This document shows, one piece after another, positions 47,722-59,445 of a stretch of 64,000 bases of DNA. The position numbers were made by a program, and so were the translations under genes. This DNA is from Calamus simplicifolius (Eukaryota; Streptophyta; Magnoliopsida; Arecales; Arecaceae). The notes under the pieces are model-generated. The model ran no database searches, was not told the DNA's origin, and saw only the letters and a program-made list of their open reading frames with translations. The stretch lies in the NCBI GenBank assembly GCA_900491605.1, contig UESW01004570.1, positions 860,650 through 924,649 of the forward strand, in the 5' to 3' direction. Position 1 is the first letter of the stretch. Each line of letters starts with the position of its first letter.

Positions 47722-49427
47722 TGTTGGCCCAGATGGCAACCCAAGAGGGGGGGGTGAATTGGGTTCTTAAAAAATTTAAGACTTTTTAACTTTAATTGAT
47801 TAGTTAGCAAGATGTGCAAGTGAGATTAACTAATAAGCAATGAACAAGCAGTTAATAAAGAGAGATAGAGATAGAGAAAATATGCACGGCAAACACAAGA
47901 TAATTTTATAGTGGTTCGGCGCAACCAGCACCTACGTCCACTCCCAAGATTCACTTGGGTCCACACTATAATCTCTCTAGATTACAGCCGAGTTGTTTTC
48001 CAAGCTCACAACTCAAACTTGTTGTTTTACCGGGTGCACAACGAACCCAGCTGGTTTTAACTCGGGCTTACCAGCACAAAACCCTACACGTTGTTTTTCT
48101 AGGGCTCACAACTAACCCAACACAAGCACTCCGGCTTGTAACGAGGTATACCAACCTCCACTAATTCAATCCACAGATTGAATCAGCAAACAAAAATTAT
48201 AGAGTTTGAACAATAAGTGCTCCCCTTGAGCAGATATACAAATTAAGTACAAATATTAAAAGGTTAGAAAAGCCTGATAATTTGCAGATGGTAGATGCTT
48301 GGGCTTTCTCCCTTCTTCTCTTCAACTCCTCTTAGAAGTGTGAATCACGCCTCAGCTAGATTCTTGACGTTGAAGTCTTTGGAGTTGAGATGAAGCTTTT
48401 CCCTCTTTTGAAAATCCAGATTTGACCTTTGAAACGCACTTGGATTTTCTTCTGGCTTTTGTGGAATGATGAGAAGGAGTAGACGAATCTTCACTTGGAT
48501 TTCACTCCTTTTGAAACACTCCTCTTTGAGCTAAAGATTTTTCCAATAAGCTCTGTTTTTCCCTCTTTTCAAATGATATTCTTTTCTCTCTTTTTGATTT
48601 TCTCTGGGTTGTTTTGATTTGAAAAGAACTCCTCTATTTATAGATTCTGCAAAAATATATCCGTTAGAGACAAGGAAAAATAGCCGTTATTCAAAAATCT
48701 ACCGTTGGGGCTGATGTGTCATTTAAAAATCGCGCCCAGAATTCGCGGAGTCGACTCGAGCTCTGAGGGAGTCGGCTCGAGGTCGATTACCAAAAATAGA
48801 AACATTTTAACCATTGAGGGGTCGACTCGCGAAAACATAAGTGTCGGCTCCTGAAAGTCGGGAGTCGACTCGAGGAATACTGGGAGTCGACTCGAGAAGT
48901 GCTCAAAAAACATGGGTTCTGTTGTTTGAGCGGAGTCGGCTCGCACAGACAGGAGTCGGCTCGCAAGAATTCAGGGGTCGACTCTTGAAAACCAAGGGTC
49001 GACTCGAGAAACTCAGGCAAACTGGGGAGTCGACTCGGAAACTCATGAGTCGGCTCGGGACCGATACAAAAATCAGAAAATGTTCTGATTGACTTTAAAA
49101 CTTGTCCCAATTAAATTTAAAATATAAATTTGACTTGAATACATTAAATATGACATTTAACATGGATTCAAGACATGTTCCAAGAATTCATCGATTGAAA
49201 TATAATGTAAAATTCCTTTTGAAATCCTTTTGAGCATACAACTTGAAACTTCTTTTTCTAACTGTTCAAAAACATTTGATATAACCATTGAAGTTCATTC
49301 CTTCAATTTGAATAAGCTCAAGGTTTTTGATAAATAAACATATTGTTTTCTTTAAGATACTCATGGCTTTTGGGAATCATCAAAATCAATAAAGTTGGGG
49401 CAATTATGTTTCAATAATTTCTCAACA
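47722..49427 (-). repeat. 3' LTR of element D
   Basis: 1706 bp. TATA box (TATAAATAG, minus strand) at 48634-48642, GTCGAC array at 48748-49056, shared U5 block at about 47905-48170. Ends CTCAACA next to the polypurine tract. Confidence 0.93.
48748..49056 (-). repeat. GTCGAC array in U3 of element D
   Basis: About 13 copies of GAGTCGACTC, GAGTCGGCTC, GGGTCGACTC or GTGTCGGCTC. Counted spacings within the array include 21, 22, 21, 22, 20, 22, 21 and 20 bp. The 5' LTR has the same array at about 57896-58203. Confidence 0.82.
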
Positions 49428-50028
49428 ATCTCCCCCTTTTTGATGATGACAAAAACATTGAGTATATGCATTATAAAATTGAAAAAATTTGTGATTCCAA
49501 AATCAACTTTTGTGTTCATGGAAAGGCTCCCCCTCAATGAGGTAGCTCCCCCTATGAACCTTAATCTTATAAATCATTCAAAATTTTTCAAAATCAAAAA
49601 CTTAAGCAATTCCTTTATGAAATTCAATTTATCTCTTCCCCTTATATGAAACATATATTTTTTTCTTATTTAATTCTCTCCCCTTATTTAATTAGGGCAA
49701 TTAAAAAGATGATGCAATATACGATTAATTCATATAAATCTCTCCCCCTTTTTTGTAATCAACAAAAAGGTTGAGATGCATCAGAGCATCAAATTGATTA
49801 AACTCATTCGAATTCATTCAGCATCTAAGTTATCAATTGAGTATTGAGATATTCAAAATTATATCAATTTAAACATAAGCATTCAAAGATATTCAAGGGT
49901 ACTCACAATTGAAATAGAAAAAGTGAAGCATCAAACATTCTCATTACTTCAAAATGAAAGTACATGGAAATAAACTTGTACATTGCATTGAAAGTAAATT
50001 TACTACATCAAAAAGGTTACATGAAAAC
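49428..50028 (-). other. Polypurine tract and 3' untranslated region of element D
   Basis: Plus strand atctccccctttttga next to the LTR is the polypurine tract. Further CTCCCC(C) tracts lie near 49528, 49546, 49676 and 49742. No coding frame is seen. Confidence 0.75.
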
Positions 50029-51450
50029 TTAAAAATTTCTTCTTGTGATTCTATTCAAATGATCTACAATTTGCTTCATTCCTTCGCATTGAAGCCTTAC
50101 ATAGTCTTTAAGTTTTCATCAACAAAGTGCAAGCAGAAGTGATTTTATCTTGAAGCTCTGCGTTGCATTGTGAGTAAGTCTCCGAATCACCGCAAATGTC
50201 CTTAAGCTCTCCAAAGATATTCTTTAAATTTTCACTTAAGGAACCGGAAGATGAGCTAAGAGTGGACTCAATCAATGCAACACGATCACTGAGAGAATAC
50301 AATGCTTCTTTTAAGTTCATATACTTATCATTAAATTCATCTTTCAATCTCTTTTCTTGATCATAACTCAGACTTGAATAAAGATCGAAGTTGATCCAAC
50401 TGAGTATCAGAAAAACTAGCAGATGAAACTGTGGAAGACTGTGCAGGATCAATAGTAGGAGCGGGTAGGATCTGAAGTAGGAGCTGGAATAGAATCTGGA
50501 ATAGATGAATGCTGAGGAGGCTCCGGAGATGAATGTCTCAAGGAAGGTCTGGGTGCCTCTGCATCTAAGTCTCTATCCTCAGTACAGTCTTTCTCCCAAC
50601 TTCCATTTTTTTAATAAACCCCATGCGATGAATTGTAGCCAAAGTATAATATCTGTATGTCTTAACTCTTTCTTTGGCTCACTATCACTGAACACAATCC
50701 CTTGGCTAAGAAATAATTTAGTCAAAACCATGCCATAGGGTAAGCTCGATTTCTTCTTCCCGCCACAGTCTGCAATATACCAAATCATCATCCTAGGCAG
50801 ATTGATTGGTTTTCCAGATACAACTGCATCCATGACAAAGATATCTCGTTCTGAAACATAGTCAAACCGGCCTGTCTTGGGAAATAAGATCCTGCTGCAA
50901 ATATTGTGTAGAAGCCTTAGTTCCAATGGTAGTTGACTTGCAAAGACTTCCTCAAATCCCTCAAAGTTCCGTTCAAAAGACGATTGAGAGCAGGAGACCT
51001 ATCTTCAGGGGCAAATGTAGAAGGTCCAGATAATGGTAACTTCAAAAGTCTAGAAAGAATGGAGGATGTAATGTTTAAACTGATGCCTCTAACCTTGCTT
51101 ACAAGGCCATCATCTCCTCTAGACAAGTTCTTGTAAAATTCTTTGACCAAAGCAGGATAAGTTGGGCAATCCAAAGAACAAATATCTCAAAACCCATCTC
51201 GATAAGTTGCCTACCAATGATAAATCCCTCATTCTCAAACAATCTCGAAATCCACTTTCCTTCCAGTGGTTACTATCCTACTGGCTAGGAGATCTACCTG
51301 GGGGGTAGGAGCTGGAGCTGGAGCTGGAGGATCACTAGCCGAAGGCGTAGAAGAGGAATCCGTTGACGGCTCGCGGACGGGTCGTCGGACGGTCCTTTTT
51401 CTCTTCACACCGGCGCCACTCGAGCTTGCTCCTCGGGTTTTAGGTGCCAT
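50029..51450 (-). pseudogene. Element D third ORF (aORF), function unknown
   Basis: Starts at ATG 51448-51450 (MAPKTRGASSSGAG). A basic segment (KRKRTVRRPVREP) and a Ser/Pro/Ala-rich linker follow. The central domain has TTGRKVDFEIV, then TYPALVKEFYKNLSRGDDG, NMELRLLHNICSRILFPKTG and SGKPINLPRMMIWYIAD. The C-terminus is helical (YDQEKRLKDEFNDKYMNLKE) and ends in QIVDHLNRITRRNF before TAA 50029-50031. Frame breaks lie near 51230, 50920 and 50580. The B copy has the same domain order. No signal peptide or membrane span is visible, which argues against a surface glycoprotein. A basic head and coiled-coil tail would suit a nucleic-acid-binding multimer; this is inference. Confidence 0.72.
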
Positions 51451-51552
51451 TGATCTTGAAGGATTGTTTAATCAGGGTTAATTGAAGTTTGGAGGGTTTT
51501 GGGAAGGTTTTGGAGAGGATTTGGAAGATTTTGGAAGAATGGAATGTCCGTC

Positions 51553-51737
51553 GGGTCGACTCGTGCCCTAAATAAATCGACTGGGACCACGTCGAGTCGA
51601 CTCGCGCAAAGTGTGGAGTCGGCTCGCGACAAGTCACAGAGCACGGACACGATCTCGAGTCGACTCGCTCAGAGGAGGGGTCGACTCCTGAGTTTCAGCA
51701 GAAACTCGAGTCGACTCCGAAACTCTCGAGTCGGCTC
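51553..51737 (-). repeat. Second GTCGAC array of element D, upstream of the third ORF
   Basis: Copies form pairs 21, 22, 21 and 20 bp apart (counted), with wider gaps between pairs. The array ends about 100 bp from the third-ORF start. The leader between is rich in C and T in element sense. Confidence 0.82.
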
Positions 51738-51925
51738 CCGGACAATTCAGAGAAAAATTAGATGAGATTCAGAGAATCCGAATTAAGTCCGAAATTTGAT
51801 CTTTGAGTATGATTAAAAATCATGGACTTTGAGAGATCAAATTGATATGAGTTCTAGATAAAATTTCCTTAAGATTTTGAGAATTTGAAAGAATTCTAGA
51901 TATATTTCCTTAGAGATTTCAAAAT

Positions 51926-54900
51926 TTATTCAAAAGGATTACAAATTCCTAATTCTCCTCTAAGATAACAAAATCTTTCTTCATTTAAAGGTTTAGTGAA
52001 TATGTCAGCTAATTGTTCTTCAGTGTTTACATAATCTAAACAAATTTCATCATTAGCTACATGTTCCCTTATAAAATGATATCTAATTTCTATGTGTTTT
52101 GTTCTTGAGTGTTGAATTGGATTTTTAGTTAAGTTGATTGCGCTAGTGTTATCACATCTTATGGGTGTTTTATTAAGTGTGATACCATAGTCTTCAAGTT
52201 GTCGCTTAATCCATAGGATTTGCGCACAGCAACTTCCAGCTGCTACATATTCAGCTTCAGTAGTTGATAATGCAACTGAATTTTGCTTTTTGCTAAACCA
52301 TGTGATTAAGTTACTACCTAAGAATTGGCATGCACCACTTGTGCTTTTTCTATCCAATTTACATCCAGCATAATCAGAATCTGAATATGCAATTAGGTTT
52401 AATGTGGAGTCTCTAGAATACCATAAACCTACATTTTTAGTTCCATTTAGATATCTTAAATTCTTTTAACAGCTATTAAATGTGATTCTTTAGGTTCAGA
52501 TTGAAATCTAGCACATAAACATACTGAAAACATGATATCTGGTCTACTTGCTGTTAAATAAAGAAGGGATCCGATTATACCTCGATAATACTTTTGATCA
52601 ACCTTTTTACCTTCTTCATCTTTGTCCAGCTTGCATGAAGGACTCATTGGAGTTCCGAGGGGTTTCATTGTTTCCATACCAAACTTTTTGAGTAGTTCTC
52701 TTGTGTATTTGGTTTGGTTGATAAAGATTCCCTCTTTGCTTTGTTTGATCTGGAGTCCAAGGAAGAAGTTGAGTTCTCCCATCATGCTCATCTCGAATTC
52801 TCCCTGCATCAACTTTGCAAATTCTTGACAAAGAGATTCGTTAGTAGCACCAAAAATAATGTCATCTACGTATATTTGTACTACAAGTAAATCTTTACTT
52901 TTTCTTTTTAAAAACAAAGTTTTATCAACATTTCCTCTTGTAAAATCATTTTCTATTAAGAATTTACTTAACCTATCATACCAAGCTCTAGGTGCTTGTT
53001 TCAAACCATATAAAGCTTTGTGCAATTTAAAAACGTGATTTGAAAATTCGTGATCTTCAAAACCTGGTGGTTGTTCTACATAAACTTCTTCATTAATAAA
53101 TCCATTTAAAAATGCGCTTTTTACATCCATTTGAAATAAGTTAATGTTCATATGACATGCAAATGCAAGTAATAGTCTAATGGCTTCTAATCTAGCTACA
53201 GGTGCAAAGGTTTCATCAAAATCAATACCTTCTTCTTGATTATATCCTTTAGCAACCAATCTAGCTTTGTTTCTAATTACAATGCCATTTTCATCTAGTT
53301 TATTTCTATAAATCCATTTTGATCCTATTACTGAATGTTTTTAGGTCTTTCAACTAAGGTCCAAACATTATTTCTTGTAAATTGATTTAGTTCTTCTTGC
53401 ATAGCTAACATCCAATTATCTTTTTCAGCTTCTTCTATAGTTTTAGGTTCAATTTGTGATACAAATGCAAGATGATTACTAATATTTCTCATGTATGATC
53501 TAGTCCTTATTCCTTGAGATGGATCGCCTATAATCAATTCCTTAGGATGACTATGAGCATATCTCCAGTCTCTTGGAAGATCTACATCATTATGATCAAT
53601 ATTGACATCATCGTCCTTATGTGAATCATCATCTTTAGCTTCTTGTTCATGATCAGAAGATACTTCAATATTAAGTTTTTCAAGATCTTTTTCAATTATG
53701 TTTGTATCTTCCTCATCATCAATCTTTTCAGATCCAGTTGCTAAAGATTCATCAAAAACTACATGAATGGATTCTTCAACTACTAAGGTTTTCTTGTTAA
53801 AGATTCTATATGCCTTACTAGTTGTTGAATAACCTAGAAAAATTCCTTCATCAGATTTAGCATCAAATTTTCCTAAGTTGTTTTTACCATTATTATGAAT
53901 GAAACATTTACATCCAAATGCATGAAAGTATTTTATATTTGGTTTTCTTTCATTCCATAATTCATAAGGTGTTTTCTTTAATATTGGTCTTATTAAAGCT
54001 CTGTTTAAGATGTAACATGCTGTGTTAATTGCTTCCGCCCAAAAATACTTTGGTAAGTTGCTTTCACATAGCATGGTACGGGCCATGTCTTCTAGAGTTC
54101 TATTTTTTCTTTCAACTACACCGTTTTGTTGTGGAGTCCTAGGGGCTGAAAAATTATGATTAATTCCATTTTCAGTGCAGAAATTTTCAAATAAGTGATT
54201 TTCAAATTCTGTTCCATGATCACTTCTTAGAGATACTATAGTAGTGTTTTTCTCATTTGTGACTTTCTTGAAAAATTTCAGGAACATCGAGAAAGTCTCA
54301 TCTTTGTGAGCTAAAAACATTACCCAAGTATATCTAGAATAATCATCTACAATCACTAGACCATATTTCTTTCCTCCTAGACTTGTGGTTCTAGTTGGTC
54401 CGAAAAGATCCATGTGAAGTAGCTCTAGTCCCCTAGAAGTTGAAACAAAGTTTTTAGATTTAAATGAACTTCTAGTTTGTTTTCCAAATTGACATGCATC
54501 ACATATTTTATTATTTTCAAAATCTAATTTAGGTAATCCTTTAACTAAATCCATTTTAATTAGTTTTGAAATAAGGTGTGTGCTTGCATGACCTAATCTA
54601 CGATGCCACAACCAACTAATTTCATTTATGTTAGCATTGTCAGCAATTAAGCAATGATCACTCAAAGATAATTTTTCTAGTCAACTAAGTAAACATTGCC
54701 ATGTCTATAACCAGTAAATACAATGCTATCATCAATAGAATTAGTTACAGTGCATATAGAAGATTTAAATGAAACATTAAAGTTTTTATCACATAATTGA
54801 CTTATGCTAATTAGATTATGCTTCAAACCATTAACATAAAGTACATTATCAATTACTATAGATGGAGTTATGCGAACTTTACCAAGGCCCATAATTTGAC

Positions 54901-55054
54901 CTTTACCGTTATCGCCAAACGTCACAACTCCACCTTTCTTTTCTTCTAGGGTGATGAATTCATCTTTGTCACCCGTCATATGTCTTGAGCAGCCACTATC
55001 AAGGTACCACTTTTTCTTTGATCTTTTGGCTACAAGACATTCCTGCAATATCAT
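51926..55054 (-). pseudogene. Element D pol (protease, integrase, reverse transcriptase, RNase H)
   Basis: The pol ATG (55052-55054) overlaps the gag TGA by one base. Protease has KKWYLDSGCSRHMTGD. A frame break near 54670 leads to the 445-codon block 53328-54665 with the integrase zinc domain (LWHRRLGHAS, CDACQFGKQ), core motifs (VIVDDYSRYTW, RSDHGTEFENH, TPQQNGVVERKNRTLED) and the start of reverse transcriptase. After a break near 53300 the reverse transcriptase continues (FQMDVKSAFLNG, IYVDDIIFGATN). RNase H (ALSTTEAEYVAAGS) ends at TAA 51926-51928 after a break near 52450. Only about three breaks separate it from a full-length frame. Confidence 0.92.
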
Positions 55055-56809
55055 CAAACTTTATGCTTAGGTACCCAAGCTTTCTTGGGTCCTTCATGGT
55101 TAGCAGCAATAAAAATTGTTCCTTTCGGAACCCATATTTTCTTAGCTTTAATATTTAACTTGTTGTTATTTTTAATGTTTTGCATTCAAAGGATTTGTGA
55201 CCTTTTTCATTACATTTAAAACAAGTTATATTACTTTGGTTGGCTTTTACAAAAATATTCTTTAGTGATTTCTGTTTTCTTAATGTGTTATATCCTAAAC
55301 CAGCTTTGTCAAAAACAGCTTTTTGACTATCTAGGATCATGTTAAGTTTAGTTGAACTTAAAGTGAATTTCTCAACAATGTCCTTATATTTTTTAACATC
55401 TTTCTTAAGAGAGTCAATTTCTTTAGCTTGCTGTTCTTTATCTAAAGCTAAAGTTTCTATTTGATCTTTTAAATCTTTAGTTGAGTTTTTAGTTTCAGAT
55501 TTTAATGAATCTTTTTCTTGATTAAGATTATCTCTTTCTTTCCTAAGTTCTTCTTTTTCATTAGTTAAGTTCTTAACTTCTAAAGCTAATTCATTTTTAC
55601 TTTTAGCTAAACTAATATTGTCATTTTTCAAAAACTTATACTTTTTTTTAAGGATTTAAAATCAATCATAAGTTCATTGAAAGCCTCAAACATTTCATCA
55701 AATGTAAAATCATCATTTGAGTTTTCAGAACTTACCTCATTGTCGTTGTCGTCGTCGTTGGCCATGAAGCAAATATTGGCAACTTCCTTTTGCTCTTCTT
55801 CTTCCGACGAGGAAGATTCTTCAGACCATGTTGCCATATAAGCTTTCTTCTTTTTCTTGTAGGCCTTTTTCAGTAAAGGACAATCATACTTAAGTGCCCT
55901 GGCTTTTTACACTCATAACATACTAAGGGCTCTTTTCTTTTTCTTTCTCCTTGTCCTTTTTCTTTCCTTTTCTCCTTCAAATCTTGCTCCAAATTTCTTT
56001 TTATGGAAGGGCCTTTTTCTCATAAATCTTCTGAACTTCTTGGCCAAGAGAGCAGTTTCATCATCATCTTCATCATTACTTTCACTGCTGCTCTCTTCCA
56101 ATTCTGCAGTCTTGAGGGCAAAAGTTTTCCTTCTTTTTGTTTCCTCCTCAACATGCTGCCTCATTGTCAACTCGTGGGTCATTAAGGATCCTAGAAGCTC
56201 CTCTAAAGGTAGTGCATTGAGGTCCTTTGCTTCTTGGATGCAGTGACTTTTGCTTCCCACGATCTTGGTAGTGACCTAAGAATTTTGCGCACAAGATCAG
56301 CATTAGTATAAATTCTACCAAGACTTTTCAAACCATTCACAATATCAGTGAATCTAGTGAACATGCATGTGATGGTTTCAGTTTGTTCCATGTGAACAAT
56401 TCATATTTATGAACCAAAATATTTATTTTTGATTCTTTTACTTGGTTTGTTCCTTCATGTGTAATTTCCAACCTATCCCAAATTTCTTTTGCGGAATTAC
56501 AAGTTGAGATTCGGTTGAATTCATTTGATCTAAGGAACAATATAAAATATTAATGGCTTTAGCATTAAGTTGAGCCATTCTCCTATCATTATCATTCCAA
56601 TCCCTTTCGGGTTTAGGAACAATAGTGCCATCAATAAGGTGTGTGGGTGTACTAGGTCCATTTAATATAACACCCCAAAGCTCATAATCAGAAGCTTGAA
56701 TGAATATCCTCATTCTAGCTTTCCAATAAGAATAGTTTGAGCCATTAAAAAGTGGAGGTCTATTCGTAGAATGACCTTCAGCAAAACTTGAACCACTTTG
56801 TGTTGCCAT
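55054..56809 (-). pseudogene. Element D gag (SIRE type, two zinc knuckles and coiled coil)
   Basis: Starts at ATG 56807-56809. Gag core: FNGSNYSYWKARMRIFIQA and KEIWDRLEITHEGTNQVKES. Then a first CCHC knuckle near 55885-55925 (one base missing) and an acidic SSSSEEEEQKE segment (55770-55830). A ~110-residue coiled coil (KEELRKERDNLNQEKDSLK; LDKEQQAKEIDSLKKDVKKY, 55340-55590) leads to a second, intact CCHC knuckle (CFKCNEKGHKSFEC, near 55190-55235). It ends at TGA 55054-55056. Frame breaks near 56530, 56250, 55850, 55630 and 55160 interrupt it. Gag of this length, with a late second knuckle, is a SIRE trait. Confidence 0.85.
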
Positions 56810-56857
56810 AATGATCTTTAGCCCTTGATCGTGAGATCAAATTCTAAATGAGCACTT

Positions 56858-56869
56858 GCTCTGATACCA
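56858..56869 (-). promoter_or_regulatory. Primer binding site of element D (initiator tRNA-Met)
   Basis: Minus-strand TGGTATCAGAGC, two bases from the LTR end at 56872. Confidence 0.9.
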
Positions 56870-56871
56870 AT

Positions 56872-58582
56872 TGTTGGCCCAGATGGCAACCCAAGAGGGG
56901 GGGGTGAATTGGGTTCTTAAAAATTTAAGACTTTTTAACTTTAATTGATTAGTTAGCAAGATGTGCAAGTGAGATTAACTAATAAGCAAGCACAAGCAGT
57001 TAATAAAGAGAGATAGAGAAGAGAAAATAGGCACGGCAAACACAAGATAATTTTATAGTGGTTCGGTGCAACCAACACCTACGTCCACTCCCAAGATTCA
57101 CTTGGGTCCACACTATAATCTCTCTAGATTACAGCCGAGTTGTTTTCCAAGCTCACAACTCAAACTTGTTGTTTTCCGGGTGCACAACGAACCCAGCTGG
57201 TTTTAACTCGGGCTTACCAGCACAAAACCCTACACGTTGTTTTTCTAGGGCTCACAACTAACCCAACACAAGCACTCCGGCTTGTAACGAGGTATACCAA
57301 CCTCCACTAATTCAATCCATAGATTGAATCAGCAAACAAAAAATTATAGAGTTTGAACAATAAGTGCTCCCCTTGAGCAAATATACAAATTAAGTACAAA
57401 TATTAAAAGGTTAGAAAAGCCTGATAATTTGCAGATGGTGATGCTTGGCTTTCTCCCTTCTTCTCTTCAACTCCTCTTAGAAGTGTGAATCACGCCTCAG
57501 CTAGATTCTTGACGTTGAAGCTTTGGAGTTGAGATGAAGCTTTTCCCTCTTTTGAAAATCCGCAGATTTGACCTTTGAAACGCACTTGGATTTTCTTCTG
57601 GCTTTTGTGGAATGATGAGAAGGAGTGGACGAAACTCTTACTTGGATTTCACTCCTTTTGAATCACTCCTCTTTGAGCAAAAAGATTTTTCCAATATGCT
57701 CTGTTTTTCCCTCTTTTCAAATGATATTCTTTTCTCTCTTTTTGATTTTCTCTGGGTTGTTTTGATTTGAAAAGAACTCCTCTATTTATAGATTCTGCAA
57801 AAATATGCCGTTAGAACAAGGAAAAATAGCCGTTATTCAAAAAAATATCCGTTGGGGCTGATGTGTCATCGTTAAAAATCGCGCCCAGAAATCGTGGAGT
57901 CGGCTCGAGCTTTGTGGGAGTCAGCTCGAGGTCGATTACCAAAAATAGAAACATTTTAACCATTGAGGGGTCGACTCGCGAAAACATAAGTGTCGGCTCC
58001 TGAAAGTCGGGAGTCGACTCGAGGAATACTGGGAGTCGACTCGAGAAGTGCTCAAAAAACATGGGTTCTGTTGTTTGAGCGGAGTCGGCTCGCACAGACA
58101 GGAGTCAGCTCGCAAGAATTCAGGGGTCGACTCTTGAAAACCAAGGGTCGACTCGAGAAACTCAGGCAAACTGGGGAGTCGACTCGAAACTCATGAGTCG
58201 GCTCGGGACCGATACAAAAATCAGAAAATGTTCTGATTGACTTTAAAACTTGTCCCAATTAAATTTTAAATATAAATTTGACTTGAATACATTGAATATG
58301 ACATTTTAACATGGATTCAGGATATGTTCCAAGAATTCATCGATTGAAATACAATGTATGAAATTCCTTTTAGAAATCCTTTTGAGCATACAACTTGAAA
58401 CTTCTTTTTCTAACTGTTCAAAAAACATTTGATATGACCATTGATAGTTCATTCCTTCCAACTTGAATAAGCTCAAGGTTTTTGATAAATAAACATATTG
58501 TTTTCTTTAAGATACTCATGGCTTTTGGGAATCATCAAAATCAATAAAGTTGGGGCAATTATGTTTCAATAATTTCTCAACA
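56872..58582 (-). repeat. 5' LTR of element D
   Basis: 1711 bp. TATA box (TATAAATAG, minus strand) at 57782-57790. GTCGAC array at about 57896-58203. It is followed by the AAAAG duplication and the rest of the C 5' LTR. Confidence 0.93.
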
Positions 58583-59445
58583 AAAAGATATTCTTTTCTC
58601 TCTTTGATTTTCAAAATCGATTCTTCTGAGTTGAAAAGAGCTTTTCTATTTATAGAATCTGCAAAATATATCTGTTAGAGACAAGGAAAAATAGCCGTTA
58701 TTCAAAAATCTAACCGTTGGGGCTGATGTGTCATCGTTAAAAATCGTGCCCAGATTTCGTGGAGTCGACTCGAGCTCTGAGGGAGTCGGCTCGAGGTCGA
58801 TTACCAAAAATAGAAACATTTTAAGCATTGAAGGGTCGACTCGCGAAAACTAAAGTGTCGGCTCCTGAAAGTCGGGAGTCGACTCGAGGAAAATGGGGAG
58901 TCGACTCGAGAAGTGCTCAAAAGACATGGGTTCTGTTGTTTGAGCGGAGTCGGCTCGCACAGACAGGAGTCGGCTCGCAAGAAGTCAGGGGTCGACTCTT
59001 GAAAACCAAGGGTCGACTCGAGAAAATCAGACATTTTGGGGAGTCGACTCGAAACCCTTGAGTCGGCTCGGGACCGATACAAAAATCAGAAAAATGTTCT
59101 GATTGACTTTAAACTTGTCCCAATTAAATTTAAAATATAAATTTGACTTGAATACATTAAATATGACATTTATCATGGATTCAAGACATGTTCCAGGAAT
59201 TCATCGATTGAATTATAATGTGTAAAAATTCCTTTTGAAATCTTTTAAGCATAGAGCTTGAAATTCCTTTTTCTAATAGATTCAAAACTCATTTAATATA
59301 GCCATTGATAGTTCATTCTCTTCAATTTGAATAAGCTCAAGGTTTTTGATAATATACACATTGTATTCTTTAAGGTACTCATGGCTTTTGGAAATCATCA
59401 AAATCAACAAAGTTGGGGCAATTATGTTTCAATAATTTCTCAACA
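58583..59445 (-). repeat. 5' LTR of element C, U3 part
   Basis: Resumes with AAAAGATATTC, exactly continuing the LTR cut at 47721. It carries a TATA box (58646-58654) and the GTCGAC array (about 58759-59068). It ends CTCAACA at 59445, followed by the GTTCC duplication and element E sequence. Confidence 0.92.

Larger units (their letters stand above)
47722..58582 (-). mobile_element. Element D: SIRE-lineage copia retrotransposon, best preserved copy
   Basis: 10,861 bp, inserted in the 5' LTR of element C with target duplication AAAAG (47717-47721 and 58583-58587). LTRs are 47722-49427 and 56872-58582. D is very close to C in sequence, so this is one family inserting into itself. Pol is open over longer stretches than in B or C (for example 53328-54665). 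The C-runs near the LTR ends have equal length (8), which supports a recent insertion. Confidence 0.94.
37942..59445 (-). mobile_element. Element C: SIRE-lineage copia retrotransposon, interrupted by element D
   Basis: C is inserted in element E with target duplication GTTCC (37937-37941 and 59446-59450). Its 3' LTR is 37942-39602. Its 5' LTR is split by element D into 46859-47721 and 58583-59445. Without D and one AAAAG duplication it is about 10.6 kb. The organisation is that of element B: long gag, pol, spacer with GTCGAC array, third ORF, purine tracts. LTR ends in element sense are TGTTGAGAA and GGGCCAACA. It has more frame breaks than D. Confidence 0.93.
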
